Assembly: GCF_003752175.1 (NCBI RefSeq) | Contig: NZ_RJVF01000009.1 | Location: 124,001-188,000 of the forward strand | Direction: 5' to 3' | Source of the DNA: Comamonas sp. BIGb0124 | GTDB lineage: Bacteria > Pseudomonadota > Gammaproteobacteria > Burkholderiales > Burkholderiaceae_C | Length of the DNA: 64,000 bases | In this document: in pieces, positions 55,437 to 64,000 of the stretch | Layout: each line of letters begins with the position of its first letter | Position numbering within the stretch: the stretch's first letter is position 1 | Translations under genes and position numbers: made by a program | The notes under the pieces: generated by a model | The model's input: the letters and a program-made list of their open reading frames with translations, nothing else | Told to the model about the DNA's origin: nothing | Database searches by the model: none

Positions 55437-56969
55437 ATGACGCATGTTTTCCCCAAGTTAGTGCGACGCGGGTCGCTGGCACTGGTTCTGGGCCTTCTTT
55501 CGGCGCCGGTGTGGGCTGGCAAATCGAACGACACGCTGGTCTACGCGTCGGACAGCGAGGTCGAGAATGTCAGTCCGTATCACAACAACATGCGCGAGGG
55601 CGTGATCCTGGCCAACATGGCCTGGGACACGCTGATCTACCGCGACGTCAAGACCGGCAAGTACCTGCCGTCGCTGGCCACGGCCTGGAAGTGGGAATCG
55701 CCGACTTCGCTGCTGCTCGATCTGCGGCAGGGCGTGACGTTCCAGAACGGCGACCGGTTCGGTGCCGACGACGTGGTCTACACCTTCAACGTCATCAACG
55801 GCCCCGATGCCAAGATCGCCACGCGCCAGAACACCGACTGGATCGCCCAGGCCGAAAAGGTGAGCGACAGCCAGGTGCGCCTCAAGCTCAAGGCACCTTT
55901 CCCCGCCGCCCTGGAATACCTGTCGGGCCCGACGCCGATCTACCCGTCCGCCTATTTCCAGAAAGTGGGTCTGGAGGGCTACAGCAAGGCGCCGGTCGGC
56001 ACCGGCCCCTACCGGATCAGCGCCGTCACGCCCGGCCAGGGGGTGACCATGGTGAAGTACCCGGGTTACTTCAAGGACAGCCCCAAGGGCGCCCCGCGCA
56101 TCGGGACCGTGGTCTTCAAGGTGATCCGCGATCCCGAAGCCCGTTCGGCCCAGCTCATGACCGGCGAAGTCGACTGGATCTGGCGGGTCCCCGCCGATCA
56201 GTCGGATGCGCTCAAGAGCATGCCCAACCTGCAGGTGCTCAGCGACGAGACCATGCGGGTGGGTTTCCTGACCATCAACAACAACGGCACGACGCCGGAG
56301 GCCGAACCCTTCAAGGACGAGCGTGTGCGGCAGGCCGTCAACTACGCCATCAACCGCAAGGGCCTGGCCGAGAATCTGGTGCGCGGCGGCAGCCAGCCGG
56401 TGTATGCCCCGTGTTTCCGCACGCAGTTCGGCTGCGACACGAGCAAGGTGGTGAAGTATCCCTACGATCCGGCCAAGGCCAAGGCGCTGCTCGCCGAGGC
56501 CGGTTATCCCAACGGCTTCGATACCGACCTGTGGGCCTACCGCGAGCGCGATTATGCGGAAGCCATGATCGGCGACCTGCGCAAGGTCGGCATCCGTGCG
56601 CGGCTGCATTTCGTGCAGTACCCGGCGCTGCGCAACGAGGTCCGCGCGGGCCGTGCGCCGCTGTCCTTCCAGGCCTGGGGATCGTTCTCCGTCAACGACG
56701 CGTCGGCCTTCGTGGGCAACTTCTTCAAGGGCGGTCCGGACGACACCGCCAAGGACCCGACCACCATCGCCCTGGTGCAGACGGCCGACGCCACGGTCGA
56801 GGCCAAGCCGCGCCAGGAAAAGTACGCCCAGGCCCTGCAGCGCATTTCCGAAAAGGCGATGTGGGCACCGCTGTTCACCTATTCCACCAACTACGCCTTC
56901 AGTTCCGACCTGAAATTCGAGGCCCAGCCCGACGAGCTGCCCCGTTTTTTCATGGCCAGCTGGAAGTGA
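55437..56969 (+). CDS. Oligopeptide/dipeptide ABC transporter substrate-binding protein
   Basis: 510 residues from the ATG at 55437, giving a signal peptide (basic THVFPKLVRRG, hydrophobic core, cleavage near VWA-GK). SBP_bac_5 family: TLVYASDSEVENVSPYHNN, then the LATAWKWES and GVTFQNGDRFGADDVVYTF signatures. It binds a peptide-like or amino-acid-derived ligand in the periplasm. First gene of a transporter-peptidase operon and divergent from a LysR regulator. Confidence 0.92.
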   Translation: MTHVFPKLVRRGSLALVLGLLSAPVWAGKSNDTLVYASDSEVENVSPYHNNMREGVILANMAWDTLIYRDVKTGKYLPSLATAWKWESPTSLLLDLRQGVTFQNGDRFGADDVVYTFNVINGPDAKIATRQNTDWIAQAEKVSDSQVRLKLKAPFPAALEYLSGPTPIYPSAYFQKVGLEGYSKAPVGTGPYRISAVTPGQGVTMVKYPGYFKDSPKGAPRIGTVVFKVIRDPEARSAQLMTGEVDWIWRVPADQSDALKSMPNLQVLSDETMRVGFLTINNNGTTPEAEPFKDERVRQAVNYAINRKGLAENLVRGGSQPVYAPCFRTQFGCDTSKVVKYPYDPAKAKALLAEAGYPNGFDTDLWAYRERDYAEAMIGDLRKVGIRARLHFVQYPALRNEVRAGRAPLSFQAWGSFSVNDASAFVGNFFKGGPDDTAKDPTTIALVQTADATVEAKPRQEKYAQALQRISEKAMWAPLFTYSTNYAFSSDLKFEAQPDELPRFFMASWK

Positions 56970-56994
56970 GCGACGGCAACCGGCCTGAATCAAC

Positions 56995-57912
56995 ATGCTG
57001 ATCTATGTCCTGCGCCGCCTGCTGGTGGCCCTGAGCGTGGTGCTGACGGTCTCCGTCGTCAGTTTCCTGCTGCTGCATCTGTCGGGTGACCTGGCCACCG
57101 CCATGGCCGGGCCCGAGTCGAGCGCGGCCGATGTCGAAGCCATCCGTGTGCAGTACGGATTGGACCGGCCCATGGTCGCGCAGTTCGGCGACTGGTTCTG
57201 GTCGGCGCTGCAACTGGATTTCGGCCGCTCGTTCTACTTCCAGAACACGGTGATGGAACTGATCGGCGAGCGCCTGCCGATCACGCTCAAGCTCGGCGGC
57301 GTGTCGCTGCTCCTGGCCCTGCTGGTCGCCGTGCCGCTGGGCGTGGCCGCGGCGGTCTACCGCGACTCGTGGGTCGATCGAACGGCCCTGGGCGTGGCGG
57401 TGATCGGGCAGGCCATGCCCAACTTCTGGTTCGCGCTGACCTTGATCGTGGTGTTCTCGGTCGGGCTCAAGTGGCTGCCGGTGGCGGGAAACGCCACCTG
57501 GCTGCACTTCGTGCTGCCCGCCGTGGCGCTGGGCTATTACGCCATGCCGGCCATCATGCGGCTGACCCGCGCGGGCATGCTCGACGTGCTGGGCTCGGAC
57601 TACATCCGCACCGCGCGCGCCAAGGGCCTGAGCCGCTCGCGCGTGATCTTCAAGCACGCACTGCGCAACGCCATCATCCCGGTGGTCGCGCTGGCCGCCG
57701 TGGAACTGGGCTTCATGCTCGGCGGCTCGGTGGTCATCGAGTCGGTGTACTCGCTGCAGGGCCTGGGCCAGCTGGCCTGGGATTCCATCGCCCGCAACGA
57801 CTATCCGGTGGTGCAGGCGGTGGTCCTGATCATCGCGGTCTTCTACATCGGCCTGACTTTCCTGGCCGATGTGCTCAACGCCGCGCTCGACCCGCGCATG
57901 CGCACCCGCTGA
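56995..57912 (+). CDS. Peptide ABC transporter permease, DppB-like
   Basis: 305 residues. Starts MLIYVLRRLLVALSVVLTVS, typical of DppB/OppB, with about six membrane helices and the EAA-like loop YIRTARAKGLSRSRVIFKHALRN in outline near residues 200-225. One of two membrane subunits of the importer; 25 bases after the binding-protein gene. Confidence 0.94.
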   Translation: MLIYVLRRLLVALSVVLTVSVVSFLLLHLSGDLATAMAGPESSAADVEAIRVQYGLDRPMVAQFGDWFWSALQLDFGRSFYFQNTVMELIGERLPITLKLGGVSLLLALLVAVPLGVAAAVYRDSWVDRTALGVAVIGQAMPNFWFALTLIVVFSVGLKWLPVAGNATWLHFVLPAVALGYYAMPAIMRLTRAGMLDVLGSDYIRTARAKGLSRSRVIFKHALRNAIIPVVALAAVELGFMLGGSVVIESVYSLQGLGQLAWDSIARNDYPVVQAVVLIIAVFYIGLTFLADVLNAALDPRMRTR

Positions 57913-57958
57913 GGGCCGCGCAGCAGCCCCTTGTCCCGATCTCTGGAGCCAACGATCC

Positions 57959-58876
57959 ATGTCTTCTTCCCCGATTCCGAACAGCCCGCGCCTGGACGTG
58001 TCGGCCGCCTTCGCGCCGGTCGCCGGCTGGCAGCGCCTGCTGCGGCGTGTGCTGGGCCACCGCGGGCTGGCCCTGGGCGCGGCCGTGCTGGGGCTGGTGG
58101 TGCTGGCGGCCGTGTTCGCCCCCTGGCTGGCGCCGCACGATCCCTATGCGCAGGACGTCACGCAGCGCCTGATCCCGCCCATCTGGCATGAAAAGGGCAG
58201 CTGGACCCATGTGCTGGGCACCGACAAGCTCGGACGCGACTACCTCAGCCGCCTGCTCTACGGCGCACGGGTCTCCTTGACGATCGGGGTCGTGGTGGCC
58301 CTGATCTCGGGGCTGATCGGCACCACGCTGGGGGTGCTTGCCGGCTACTACGGCGGCCGGGTCGATGCGGTGGTGAGTTACCTCATCACCACGCGGCTGG
58401 CCATGCCGGTGGTGCTGGTGGCACTGGCCATGGCCTCGCTGGTCGGCGGCTCGCTGCAGGTGGTGATCGTTCTGCTGGGCCTGCTGCTGTGGGACCGCTT
58501 TGCCATCGTGACGCGTTCGGCCACCCAGCAACTGCGGGATGCCGAGTTCATCGCGTCGGCCAAGACGCTGGGCGCCTCGACGCCCTACATCCTGGTGCGC
58601 GAACTGCTGCCCAACATCCTGGGCGCGCTCACGGTGGTGGGCACGCTCGAGATGGCGCACGCCATCCTGCTGGAGTCCACGCTGTCTTTCCTGGGGCTGG
58701 GCGTGCAGCCGCCGACGCCGTCGTGGGGCCTGATGGTCGCCGAGGGCAAGGCCTACATGTTCTTCCAGCCGTGGGTCATCATGATCCCCGGTGTGGTGCT
58801 GGCCCTGCTGGTGCTGGCGATCAACCTGGTCGGCGACGGCATACGCGATCTGGCCGCGCCCGAAGGCCGAAACTGA
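57959..58876 (+). CDS. Peptide ABC transporter permease, DppC-like
   Basis: 305 residues from the ATG at 57959 (CTGGAG upstream). The N-terminal segment with [20 protein letters not shown] and the periplasmic PHDPYAQD plus [15 protein letters not shown] motifs are DppC/OppC hallmarks; about six membrane helices. Partner of the preceding DppB-like permease. Confidence 0.94.
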   Translation: MSSSPIPNSPRLDVSAAFAPVAGWQRLLRRVLGHRGLALGAAVLGLVVLAAVFAPWLAPHDPYAQDVTQRLIPPIWHEKGSWTHVLGTDKLGRDYLSRLLYGARVSLTIGVVVALISGLIGTTLGVLAGYYGGRVDAVVSYLITTRLAMPVVLVALAMASLVGGSLQVVIVLLGLLLWDRFAIVTRSATQQLRDAEFIASAKTLGASTPYILVRELLPNILGALTVVGTLEMAHAILLESTLSFLGLGVQPPTPSWGLMVAEGKAYMFFQPWVIMIPGVVLALLVLAINLVGDGIRDLAAPEGRN

Positions 58877-58891
58877 ATCCGGAGTCTTTCC

Positions 58892-59890
58892 ATGAGCCTT
58901 ATTCTTGATGTTCGGAACCTGCGCGTCGAACTGCCGACGCCTCGCGGCATGCTGCAGGCCGTGCGCGGCATCGACCTGCAGGTGAACCGGGGCGAAATGC
59001 TGTGCCTGGTGGGCGAATCCGGTTGCGGAAAGTCCATGACCTCGCTGGCCCTGATGGGCCTGCTGCCGGCCAAGGCGCGGCGCAGCGCCGACCGCCTGGC
59101 GTTCTGCGGCGAGGATCTGCTGACGATGAACGAACGCCAGCTCAACGGCATCCGCGGTGCACGCATGTCGATGATCTTCCAGGAGCCGATGACCTCGCTC
59201 AATCCGTCCTTCACGCTGGGCGACCAGCTGTGCGAGGCCCTGCTGGCCCACCGCAAGACCAGCCGGGCCCAGGCCCGCGAGCGCGCGGTCTACCTGCTCG
59301 AGCGCGCAGGCGTGCCGCAGGCCTCGGATCGCCTGCGCCAGTATCCCCACCAACTGTCGGGCGGCCTGCGCCAGCGGGTGATGATCGCCATGGCCCTGAT
59401 GTGCGGACCCGAGCTCATCATTGCGGACGAACCGACCACGGCGCTGGATGTGACCATCCAGGCCCAGATCCTGCGGCTGATCCGCGAGCTGCAGCAGGAG
59501 TTCGGAACGGCCGTCGTCTTCATCACGCACGACCTGGGCGTGGTGGCGCGCATCGCCGACCGCGTGTCGGTGATGTATGCCGGCCAGGTGGTCGAATCCG
59601 CCCCCGTGCAGCAGCTCTACGGGCAGCCGACGCACCCTTACACCCAGGGCTTGCTGGGCTGCATTCCGGTGCGCGGAAAGACCGAGCCCGGCAGCCGCCT
59701 GCAGGCCATTCCGGGTGTGGTGCCCAGCCTGATCGGTGCAGTCGAGGGCTGTGCGTTTTACAACCGCTGCCCGCAGGCCCGCCAGGCGTGCCTGTCGACC
59801 CCTGCGCTGCTGCCCCACGCCGGCCAGGCCGCGCATGCGGTGCGCTGCGTGCAGGCGCACGGCGGCGACCAACTGAGGGCTGCCGCATGA
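58892..59890 (+). CDS. Peptide ABC transporter ATP-binding protein, DppD-like
   Basis: 332 residues. Walker A GESGCGKS (41-48), signature LSGGLRQRV, Walker B LIIADEP, and the C-terminal oligo_HPY region with [11 protein letters not shown] and a Cys cluster ([14 protein letters not shown]) that in DppD/OppD proteins can hold an iron-sulphur centre. It overlaps the next ATPase by 4 bases. Confidence 0.94.
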   Translation: MSLILDVRNLRVELPTPRGMLQAVRGIDLQVNRGEMLCLVGESGCGKSMTSLALMGLLPAKARRSADRLAFCGEDLLTMNERQLNGIRGARMSMIFQEPMTSLNPSFTLGDQLCEALLAHRKTSRAQARERAVYLLERAGVPQASDRLRQYPHQLSGGLRQRVMIAMALMCGPELIIADEPTTALDVTIQAQILRLIRELQQEFGTAVVFITHDLGVVARIADRVSVMYAGQVVESAPVQQLYGQPTHPYTQGLLGCIPVRGKTEPGSRLQAIPGVVPSLIGAVEGCAFYNRCPQARQACLSTPALLPHAGQAAHAVRCVQAHGGDQLRAAA

Positions 59891-60765
59891 ACGCCATCCC
59901 CATGCCCGCCGTGGCGCCGGCCGAAGCCGACCCGTTTGCCCATGCACCGATCGCCCTGGAGCTGTGTGCCCTGACGCGGCGCTTCAAACTCAAGCGCGGC
60001 CTGTTCAAGGCGCCGGGCGAGATCCTCGCCGTCAACGACGTGTCCCTGCGCCTGCGCCGCGGCGAGACGCTGGGCCTGGTGGGCGAGTCGGGGTGTGGCA
60101 AGAGCACCCTGGCCAAGATGCTGCTGGGCCTGCTCGAACCGACCTCGGGCAACGTGCTCATCCACGGCAAGGAAGTCGATCCGGGCCAGCGCCTGGCGCA
60201 GGCCCGCCACATCCAGCCCATCTTCCAGGACCCGTACTCGTCGCTCAATCCGCGCCACACGATCGAACAGATCGTCTCCCTGCCGCTGCGGCTGCACCGA
60301 CTGGGCGATGCCGCCGAGCAGCGGCGCCGGGTCCGGGAGATGCTGGACCTCGTGGGCATGCCCGAGCGCACGCACAGCCAGTACCCCGGCCAACTGTCCG
60401 GCGGGCAGCGCCAGCGCGTGGCGATCGCCCGTGCACTGGTGCTGCGCCCCGACATCCTGGTCTGCGACGAGCCGACCTCGGCCCTGGACGTCTCGGTTCA
60501 AGCCCAGATCCTCAATCTGCTGATGGACCTGAAGGCCGAGTTCGGCCTGACCTACCTGTTCATCAGCCATGACCTGGGCGTCGTCGAACACCTGGTCGAC
60601 CGGGTCGCCGTGATGCACCGGGGGCGCATCGTCGAGCAGGGGACAAGGGCCCGGATCTTCGCCCAGCCGGAACACGCCTATACCCGTATGCTGCTGGCTT
60701 CGGCCCTGACGCCCGAGCCCGGCCTCGGCCTGCCCGACTTCACCCGCGAGGCCCTGCCGGCCTGA
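59887..60765 (+). CDS. Peptide ABC transporter ATP-binding protein, DppF-like
   Basis: 292 residues. Walker [10 protein letters not shown] (66-74), PIFQDPYSSLNPR, signature LSGGQRQRV and Walker B ILVCDEPTSALD. The typical DppF oligo_HPY C-terminus is shorter than usual and ends soon after HAYTRMLLAS. ATG overlaps the DppD-like stop (ATGA). Confidence 0.94.
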   Translation: MNAIPMPAVAPAEADPFAHAPIALELCALTRRFKLKRGLFKAPGEILAVNDVSLRLRRGETLGLVGESGCGKSTLAKMLLGLLEPTSGNVLIHGKEVDPGQRLAQARHIQPIFQDPYSSLNPRHTIEQIVSLPLRLHRLGDAAEQRRRVREMLDLVGMPERTHSQYPGQLSGGQRQRVAIARALVLRPDILVCDEPTSALDVSVQAQILNLLMDLKAEFGLTYLFISHDLGVVEHLVDRVAVMHRGRIVEQGTRARIFAQPEHAYTRMLLASALTPEPGLGLPDFTREALPA

Positions 60766-60834
60766 GCGGCAACCACCCGTCAACCCGGCCGGGCACGCGG
60801 CTGCCTGCCCGACCACCACGCCAGAAGGACCCCC

Positions 60835-62238
60835 ATGAGCCGCGCGCTTGCCATTGCCAACACCCTGGACCACTTCGACAGTGGCGCCTTTCTGCAGACG
60901 CTGTCCCGCCGCGTCGCTTTCCGCACGGAAAGCCAGGAAGCCGGCCGTCTCGACGTGCTGCATGCCTACCTCGACGAGGAGATGATTCCCCATCTCGAAG
61001 CGCTGGGTTTTTCCTGCACCAAGCTGGACAACCCGGTCGCCGGAAAAGGTCCTTTCCTGATGGCCGAGCGCCTGGAAGACGCGGCCGCCTTCACGCTGCT
61101 GACCTATGGTCACGGCGATGTGGTGCGCGGCCAGGACAAACAGTGGCGCCAGGGGCTGGCTCCCTGGACGGTGGTGGTCGAAGGCGACCGCTGGTACGGC
61201 CGCGGCACCGCCGACAACAAGGGACAGCACACGATCAACCTGGCCGCGCTGGCGCAAGTCATCGCGCTGCGCCAGGGCCGCCTGGGCTACAACGTGAAGA
61301 TCATCTTCGAGATGGGCGAGGAATCCGGTTCGCCGGGCCTGGCCCAGGTGATCGCCGAACAGCGCGAGGCCCTCGCTGCGGACCTGTTCATCGCCTCCGA
61401 CGGGCCACGGGTCTCGGCCGGGCGCGCCACGCTGTTCCTGGGCTCGCGCGGCGTCTACAACTTCGGGCTGCGCCTGAAGCTGCGCAGCAGCGGTCACCAT
61501 TCCGGCAACTGGGGTGGACTGCTGTGCAATCCCGGCATCCGGGTGGCGCATGCCATCGCCAGTCTCGTGGGGCCGCGCGGCGAAATCCGCGTGCCTGCGC
61601 TGCTGCCGCCCGAGATCCCGGCCAGCGTGCGTGCGGCACTCACCGACATCGACGTGGGCGGCGGGCCGAACGATCCCGAGGTCGACCCGCAGTGGGGCGA
61701 ACCCGGCCTGACGCCCGCCGAACGGGTGATCGGCTGGAACACGCTGGAAGTGCTGGCCTACACCACCGGCAATCCCGATGCGCCCGTGCACGCGATTCCC
61801 GGCGAGGCCATGGCCCATTGCCACATGCGTTACGTGGTGGGCAGCGACGTCGGCAATTTTCAGAAACACATCCGCGAGCATCTCGATGCCGAGGGTTTCG
61901 AAGACATCGAAATCGTTGCTTCGGATGTGCGCATGCCTGCGACCCGTCTCGATCCGAACGACCCCTGGGTGCGCTGGTGCCTGTCTTCCATCGAGCACAC
62001 CACACGCCAGCGGCCTGCGCTGCTGCCCAATCTGGGGGGATCGCTGCCCAACGACGTGTTCTCCGCCACGCTGGGCCTGCCGACGCTCTGGGTGCCGCAT
62101 TCGTATCCCGCTTGCTCGCAGCATGCGCCCGACGAACACATCCTGGTCGACACCACCCGCGAGTCGCTGGCCATCATGGCCGGACTCTTCTGGGACCTCT
62201 GCGAGCAGGGTCAGGCCGTGCACCGGGAACGCGCATGA
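60835..62238 (+). CDS. M20-family peptidase/deacylase (larger)
   Basis: 467 residues. Metal-site motifs: TYGHGDVV (His93, Asp95), RGTADNKGQH (Asp127) and FEMGEESGSPG (Glu162/Glu163), with a lid domain (~215-360) including SGHHSGNWGG. Its size is in the range of dipeptidase/acetylornithine-deacetylase-like M20 members. It follows the transporter ATPase by 69 bases in the same direction and likely hydrolyses the imported compound. Confidence 0.9.
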   Translation: MSRALAIANTLDHFDSGAFLQTLSRRVAFRTESQEAGRLDVLHAYLDEEMIPHLEALGFSCTKLDNPVAGKGPFLMAERLEDAAAFTLLTYGHGDVVRGQDKQWRQGLAPWTVVVEGDRWYGRGTADNKGQHTINLAALAQVIALRQGRLGYNVKIIFEMGEESGSPGLAQVIAEQREALAADLFIASDGPRVSAGRATLFLGSRGVYNFGLRLKLRSSGHHSGNWGGLLCNPGIRVAHAIASLVGPRGEIRVPALLPPEIPASVRAALTDIDVGGGPNDPEVDPQWGEPGLTPAERVIGWNTLEVLAYTTGNPDAPVHAIPGEAMAHCHMRYVVGSDVGNFQKHIREHLDAEGFEDIEIVASDVRMPATRLDPNDPWVRWCLSSIEHTTRQRPALLPNLGGSLPNDVFSATLGLPTLWVPHSYPACSQHAPDEHILVDTTRESLAIMAGLFWDLCEQGQAVHRERA

Positions 62239-63401
62239 GCACGACCGATCTGTCCGCCGCGCTGGCCTGGCTGTCGGATCAGGGGGCGGCCATGGAGCAG
62301 GCCCTGGCGCAACTCGTGGGAATCGACTCGAACAGCCATGACAAGGCGGGCACGGATGCCGTGGCCGATGCCATGGCGGCCTGGTTCACAGGCCACGGTG
62401 TCGATTGGGAACGCGCCCCCGAGCCCGCACAAGGCGATGCGCTTGTCGCACGCCTGGCGGGCAGCCGGCCCGGCGCGGCGCCGGTGCTGCTCATGGGGCA
62501 CCGCGATACCGTCTTTCCCACGGGGACCGTGGCGCAACGGCCTTACCGGCGCGAAGGCGACAGGGCCTACGGCCCCGGCGTGGCCGACATGAAATCCGGC
62601 CTGGTGCTGCAAGCCTTTGTGCTGATGGCGCTCAAGCATGCGCCGGCGCTGCCGTTTCCCGTCGTCGGCCTGTTCACGGCCGACGAGGAAATCGGTTCGG
62701 CCCGTGGGCGGCTGGCCATCGAGTCCTGGGGCCGTGGCGCCCATGCCGCGCTCAATGCCGAGCCTGCGCGTGTCACGGGCAACGTGGTGTCTGCGCGCAA
62801 GGGCGGCGCCACGATCCGCATCGCGGTTCGCGGGCGTGCCGCGCATTCGGGCGTCAACCACGCCGAAGGGGCCAGCGCCATCGGCGCGCTCGCCATCAAG
62901 GTCCAGGCCCTGCATGCGTTGACCGACTACGCCAGCGGCGTGACCACCAACGTCGGCCTGATCGGCGGCGGGCTGTCGAGCAATACCGTGGCTCCCGAAG
63001 CCGAGGCCCGGCTCGACGTGCGTTTCTGCACGGCCGCGCAGCGTCTGGCGCTGCTCGAGGCCGTCGACGCCATCGTGAAGCGCACCGATGTGCCTGGAAC
63101 CGACGCCTCGTTCGACGTCGTGTCCGAGTTCCTGCCGCTGGAGCCGCGCTGCAGCGAGGCCCTGCTGGCGCTCTACCAGGAGAGCGCACGGGCCAGCGGT
63201 TTCGAGGTCGAAGGGGAGTTCACGGGCGGCTGTTCGGATGCCGGCTTCACGGCAGCGATGGGCATTCCCACGCTCTGCGGACTGGGGCCGGTCGGCGCCA
63301 AGGCCCATACCGAGGATGAGTACTGTCGTCTCGAGACCTTCGTGCCGCGGGCGCAGGCGGTTCTGCGCATGCTGGGCCGCATGGCCGATTCGGTGGCGTG
63401 A
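62235..63401 (+). CDS. M20-family peptidase (glutamate-carboxypeptidase-like)
   Basis: 388 residues. GHRDTVFPTG (His89, Asp91), GVADMKSGL (Asp118) and FTADEEIGS (Glu151/Glu152) form the two-zinc site; the lid domain contains RGRAAHSGVNHAEG. It resembles CPG2-type carboxypeptidases. ATG overlaps the stop of the first M20 gene, so the two act together. Two different M20 enzymes in one operon suggest sequential hydrolysis of the substrate. Confidence 0.9.
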   Translation: MSTTDLSAALAWLSDQGAAMEQALAQLVGIDSNSHDKAGTDAVADAMAAWFTGHGVDWERAPEPAQGDALVARLAGSRPGAAPVLLMGHRDTVFPTGTVAQRPYRREGDRAYGPGVADMKSGLVLQAFVLMALKHAPALPFPVVGLFTADEEIGSARGRLAIESWGRGAHAALNAEPARVTGNVVSARKGGATIRIAVRGRAAHSGVNHAEGASAIGALAIKVQALHALTDYASGVTTNVGLIGGGLSSNTVAPEAEARLDVRFCTAAQRLALLEAVDAIVKRTDVPGTDASFDVVSEFLPLEPRCSEALLALYQESARASGFEVEGEFTGGCSDAGFTAAMGIPTLCGLGPVGAKAHTEDEYCRLETFVPRAQAVLRMLGRMADSVA

Positions 63402-63481
63402 ACGCGCCGGCCTGATTCGTCCGGGCGCCTGGCGGCTCTTCGCCGCATCGGCCGGTGCGGCGCGATCGGCCCGCAAGAGGG

Positions 63482-64000
63482 TCAGATCGACGCCGTCGAA
63501 GCGATGCTGGCCCAGTGCCGCTGGCGGTCGTCCGCCTGGTGTCTGGCCTCGCTCTCGCACACCGCCAGCGCACGGTCGACGATGCGCTGTGCACCGGCGG
63601 GGCCCCCGCCATGCCATCCCACGGGGCCTGCCGGGTGGGTGTCGTCCCATCCCAGCGTCTCGAACGGGCGTGTCGGCGGCAGCAGTGAACGCCATGTCTC
63701 GGGCACGCTCCGGGGCGCATCGGCCACCGCCAGGATCGGGCCTTGGCTGTGCGCCATCTGCGCCGCCAGGCCGGCCGCATCCGGCGAGGTTCCGGCCGTC
63801 TGGGCCGCACGCAGTGTGCCGGCGTAACTCGTCACGCTCCATACATCCACGGCCAGGCCATGGCGTTCACGCAGAACCAGGGCCGCGTCGAGCGCCGGTG
63901 CCAGGCTGGCGCCCGAGGCCAGCAACTGCAGGCGCACGGCACGCTCGGCCGCATCGGCCACCAGCAGGTAAAGCCCGCGCACGATGCCGGCGGCGAAGCT
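63482..64000 (-). CDS. Pyruvate dehydrogenase E1-like (AceE-type) protein, C-terminal end (cut by window edge)
   Basis: 172 residues of the C-terminus are present; the gene continues beyond the right edge. The segment starting FAAGIVRGLYLL, then LQLLASGASLAPALDAALVL and VDVWSVTSYAGTLR, matches the transketolase C-terminal domain of homodimeric AceE (compare the GSG and VWS phrases). The last part, FETLGWDDTHPAG, replaces the usual LGTDGFGRSDT-like stretch, so this may be a divergent paralogue rather than housekeeping aceE. Convergent with the M20 operon. Confidence 0.75.
   Translation of the reverse strand, partial: SFAAGIVRGLYLLVADAAERAVRLQLLASGASLAPALDAALVLRERHGLAVDVWSVTSYAGTLRAAQTAGTSPDAAGLAAQMAHSQGPILAVADAPRSVPETWRSLLPPTRPFETLGWDDTHPAGPVGWHGGGPAGAQRIVDRALAVCESEARHQADDRQRHWASIASTASI

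Overview
The window is a GC-rich stretch of chromosome that reads as a member of the Burkholderiales (Betaproteobacteria). The basis is the gene complement: a Bug/TctC-type solute receptor, the run glyQ-glyS-gmhB-plsC-ygjP, a MerR-type LiuR leucine regulon, and the prkA-yeaH-spoVR stress operon. I cannot fix the family or genus. I see no rRNA, tRNA, CRISPR array, insertion sequence or prophage. Almost everything looks like core or niche-metabolic chromosome, with about 58 protein genes, two of them cut by the window edges.

Layout. (1) 1-7821: uptake and breakdown of 2-aminoethylphosphonate or a relative. It has a divergent GntR regulator, a binding protein/ATPase/fused-permease ABC transporter, a HAD-IB phosphatase, an FAD amine oxidase of the phosphonate-linked type, phosphonoacetaldehyde hydrolase and a second GntR regulator. 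No PhnW transaminase is present. (2) 7850-11960: a TonB-dependent receptor with a signalling domain, its FecR-like anti-sigma factor and a FecI-like ECF sigma factor, behind a good Fur-box match. (3) 12172-16774: a Bug receptor, an HpaI-type aldolase and a 2-hydroxyacid dehydrogenase, then an unrecognised convergent 166-residue protein and a GntR regulator with two inverted repeats upstream. (4) 16821-21500: an ankyrin-repeat protein, a membrane-anchored DUF559 nuclease-like protein, and a divergent LysR/VOC pair. (5) 21721-29500: glycyl-tRNA synthetase alpha and beta, a GmhB-like phosphatase that has lost its nucleophilic aspartate, an acyltransferase, a YgjP-like metalloprotease and an isolated ethanolamine ammonia-lyase pair eutBC. 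(6) 29576-54260: the leucine/isovalerate region. It holds an MBL hydrolase, liuR, a tannase-family lipoprotein, liuA, carbonic anhydrase, a thiolase, a second acyl-CoA dehydrogenase, an acyl-CoA synthetase, then liuB-liuC-liuD, a GhrA-like reductase and liuE. The prkA-yeaH-spoVR operon interrupts it. (7) 54303-63401: a LysR regulator divergent from an oligopeptide-type ABC transporter followed by two M20 peptidases. (8) 63482-64000: the C-terminal end of a pyruvate-dehydrogenase-E1-like protein.

How it works together. Four nearly identical 22-bp palindromic sites (30735, 33241, 40476, 47618) lie in front of the liuR, liuA, acyl-CoA synthetase and liuB units. They define a LiuR regulon directly from sequence. 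Isovaleryl-CoA is oxidised by LiuA, carboxylated by LiuB/LiuD (for which the adjacent carbonic anhydrase could supply bicarbonate), hydrated by LiuC and cleaved by LiuE to acetyl-CoA and acetoacetate. Many genes of this region share the leader CAGGAGAC a few bases before their start codon, while genes elsewhere often have weak ribosome binding sites.

The observations I would check first are the GmhB homologue with Ala in place of the nucleophilic Asp, the LiuR regulon and its unexpected members (tannase-like lipoprotein, carbonic anhydrase, GhrA-like reductase), the aminophosphonate locus in which an FAD oxidase stands where PhnW is expected, the uncharacterised 14988-15488 protein beside the aldolase/dehydrogenase set, and two short heptad-repeat arrays between genes.
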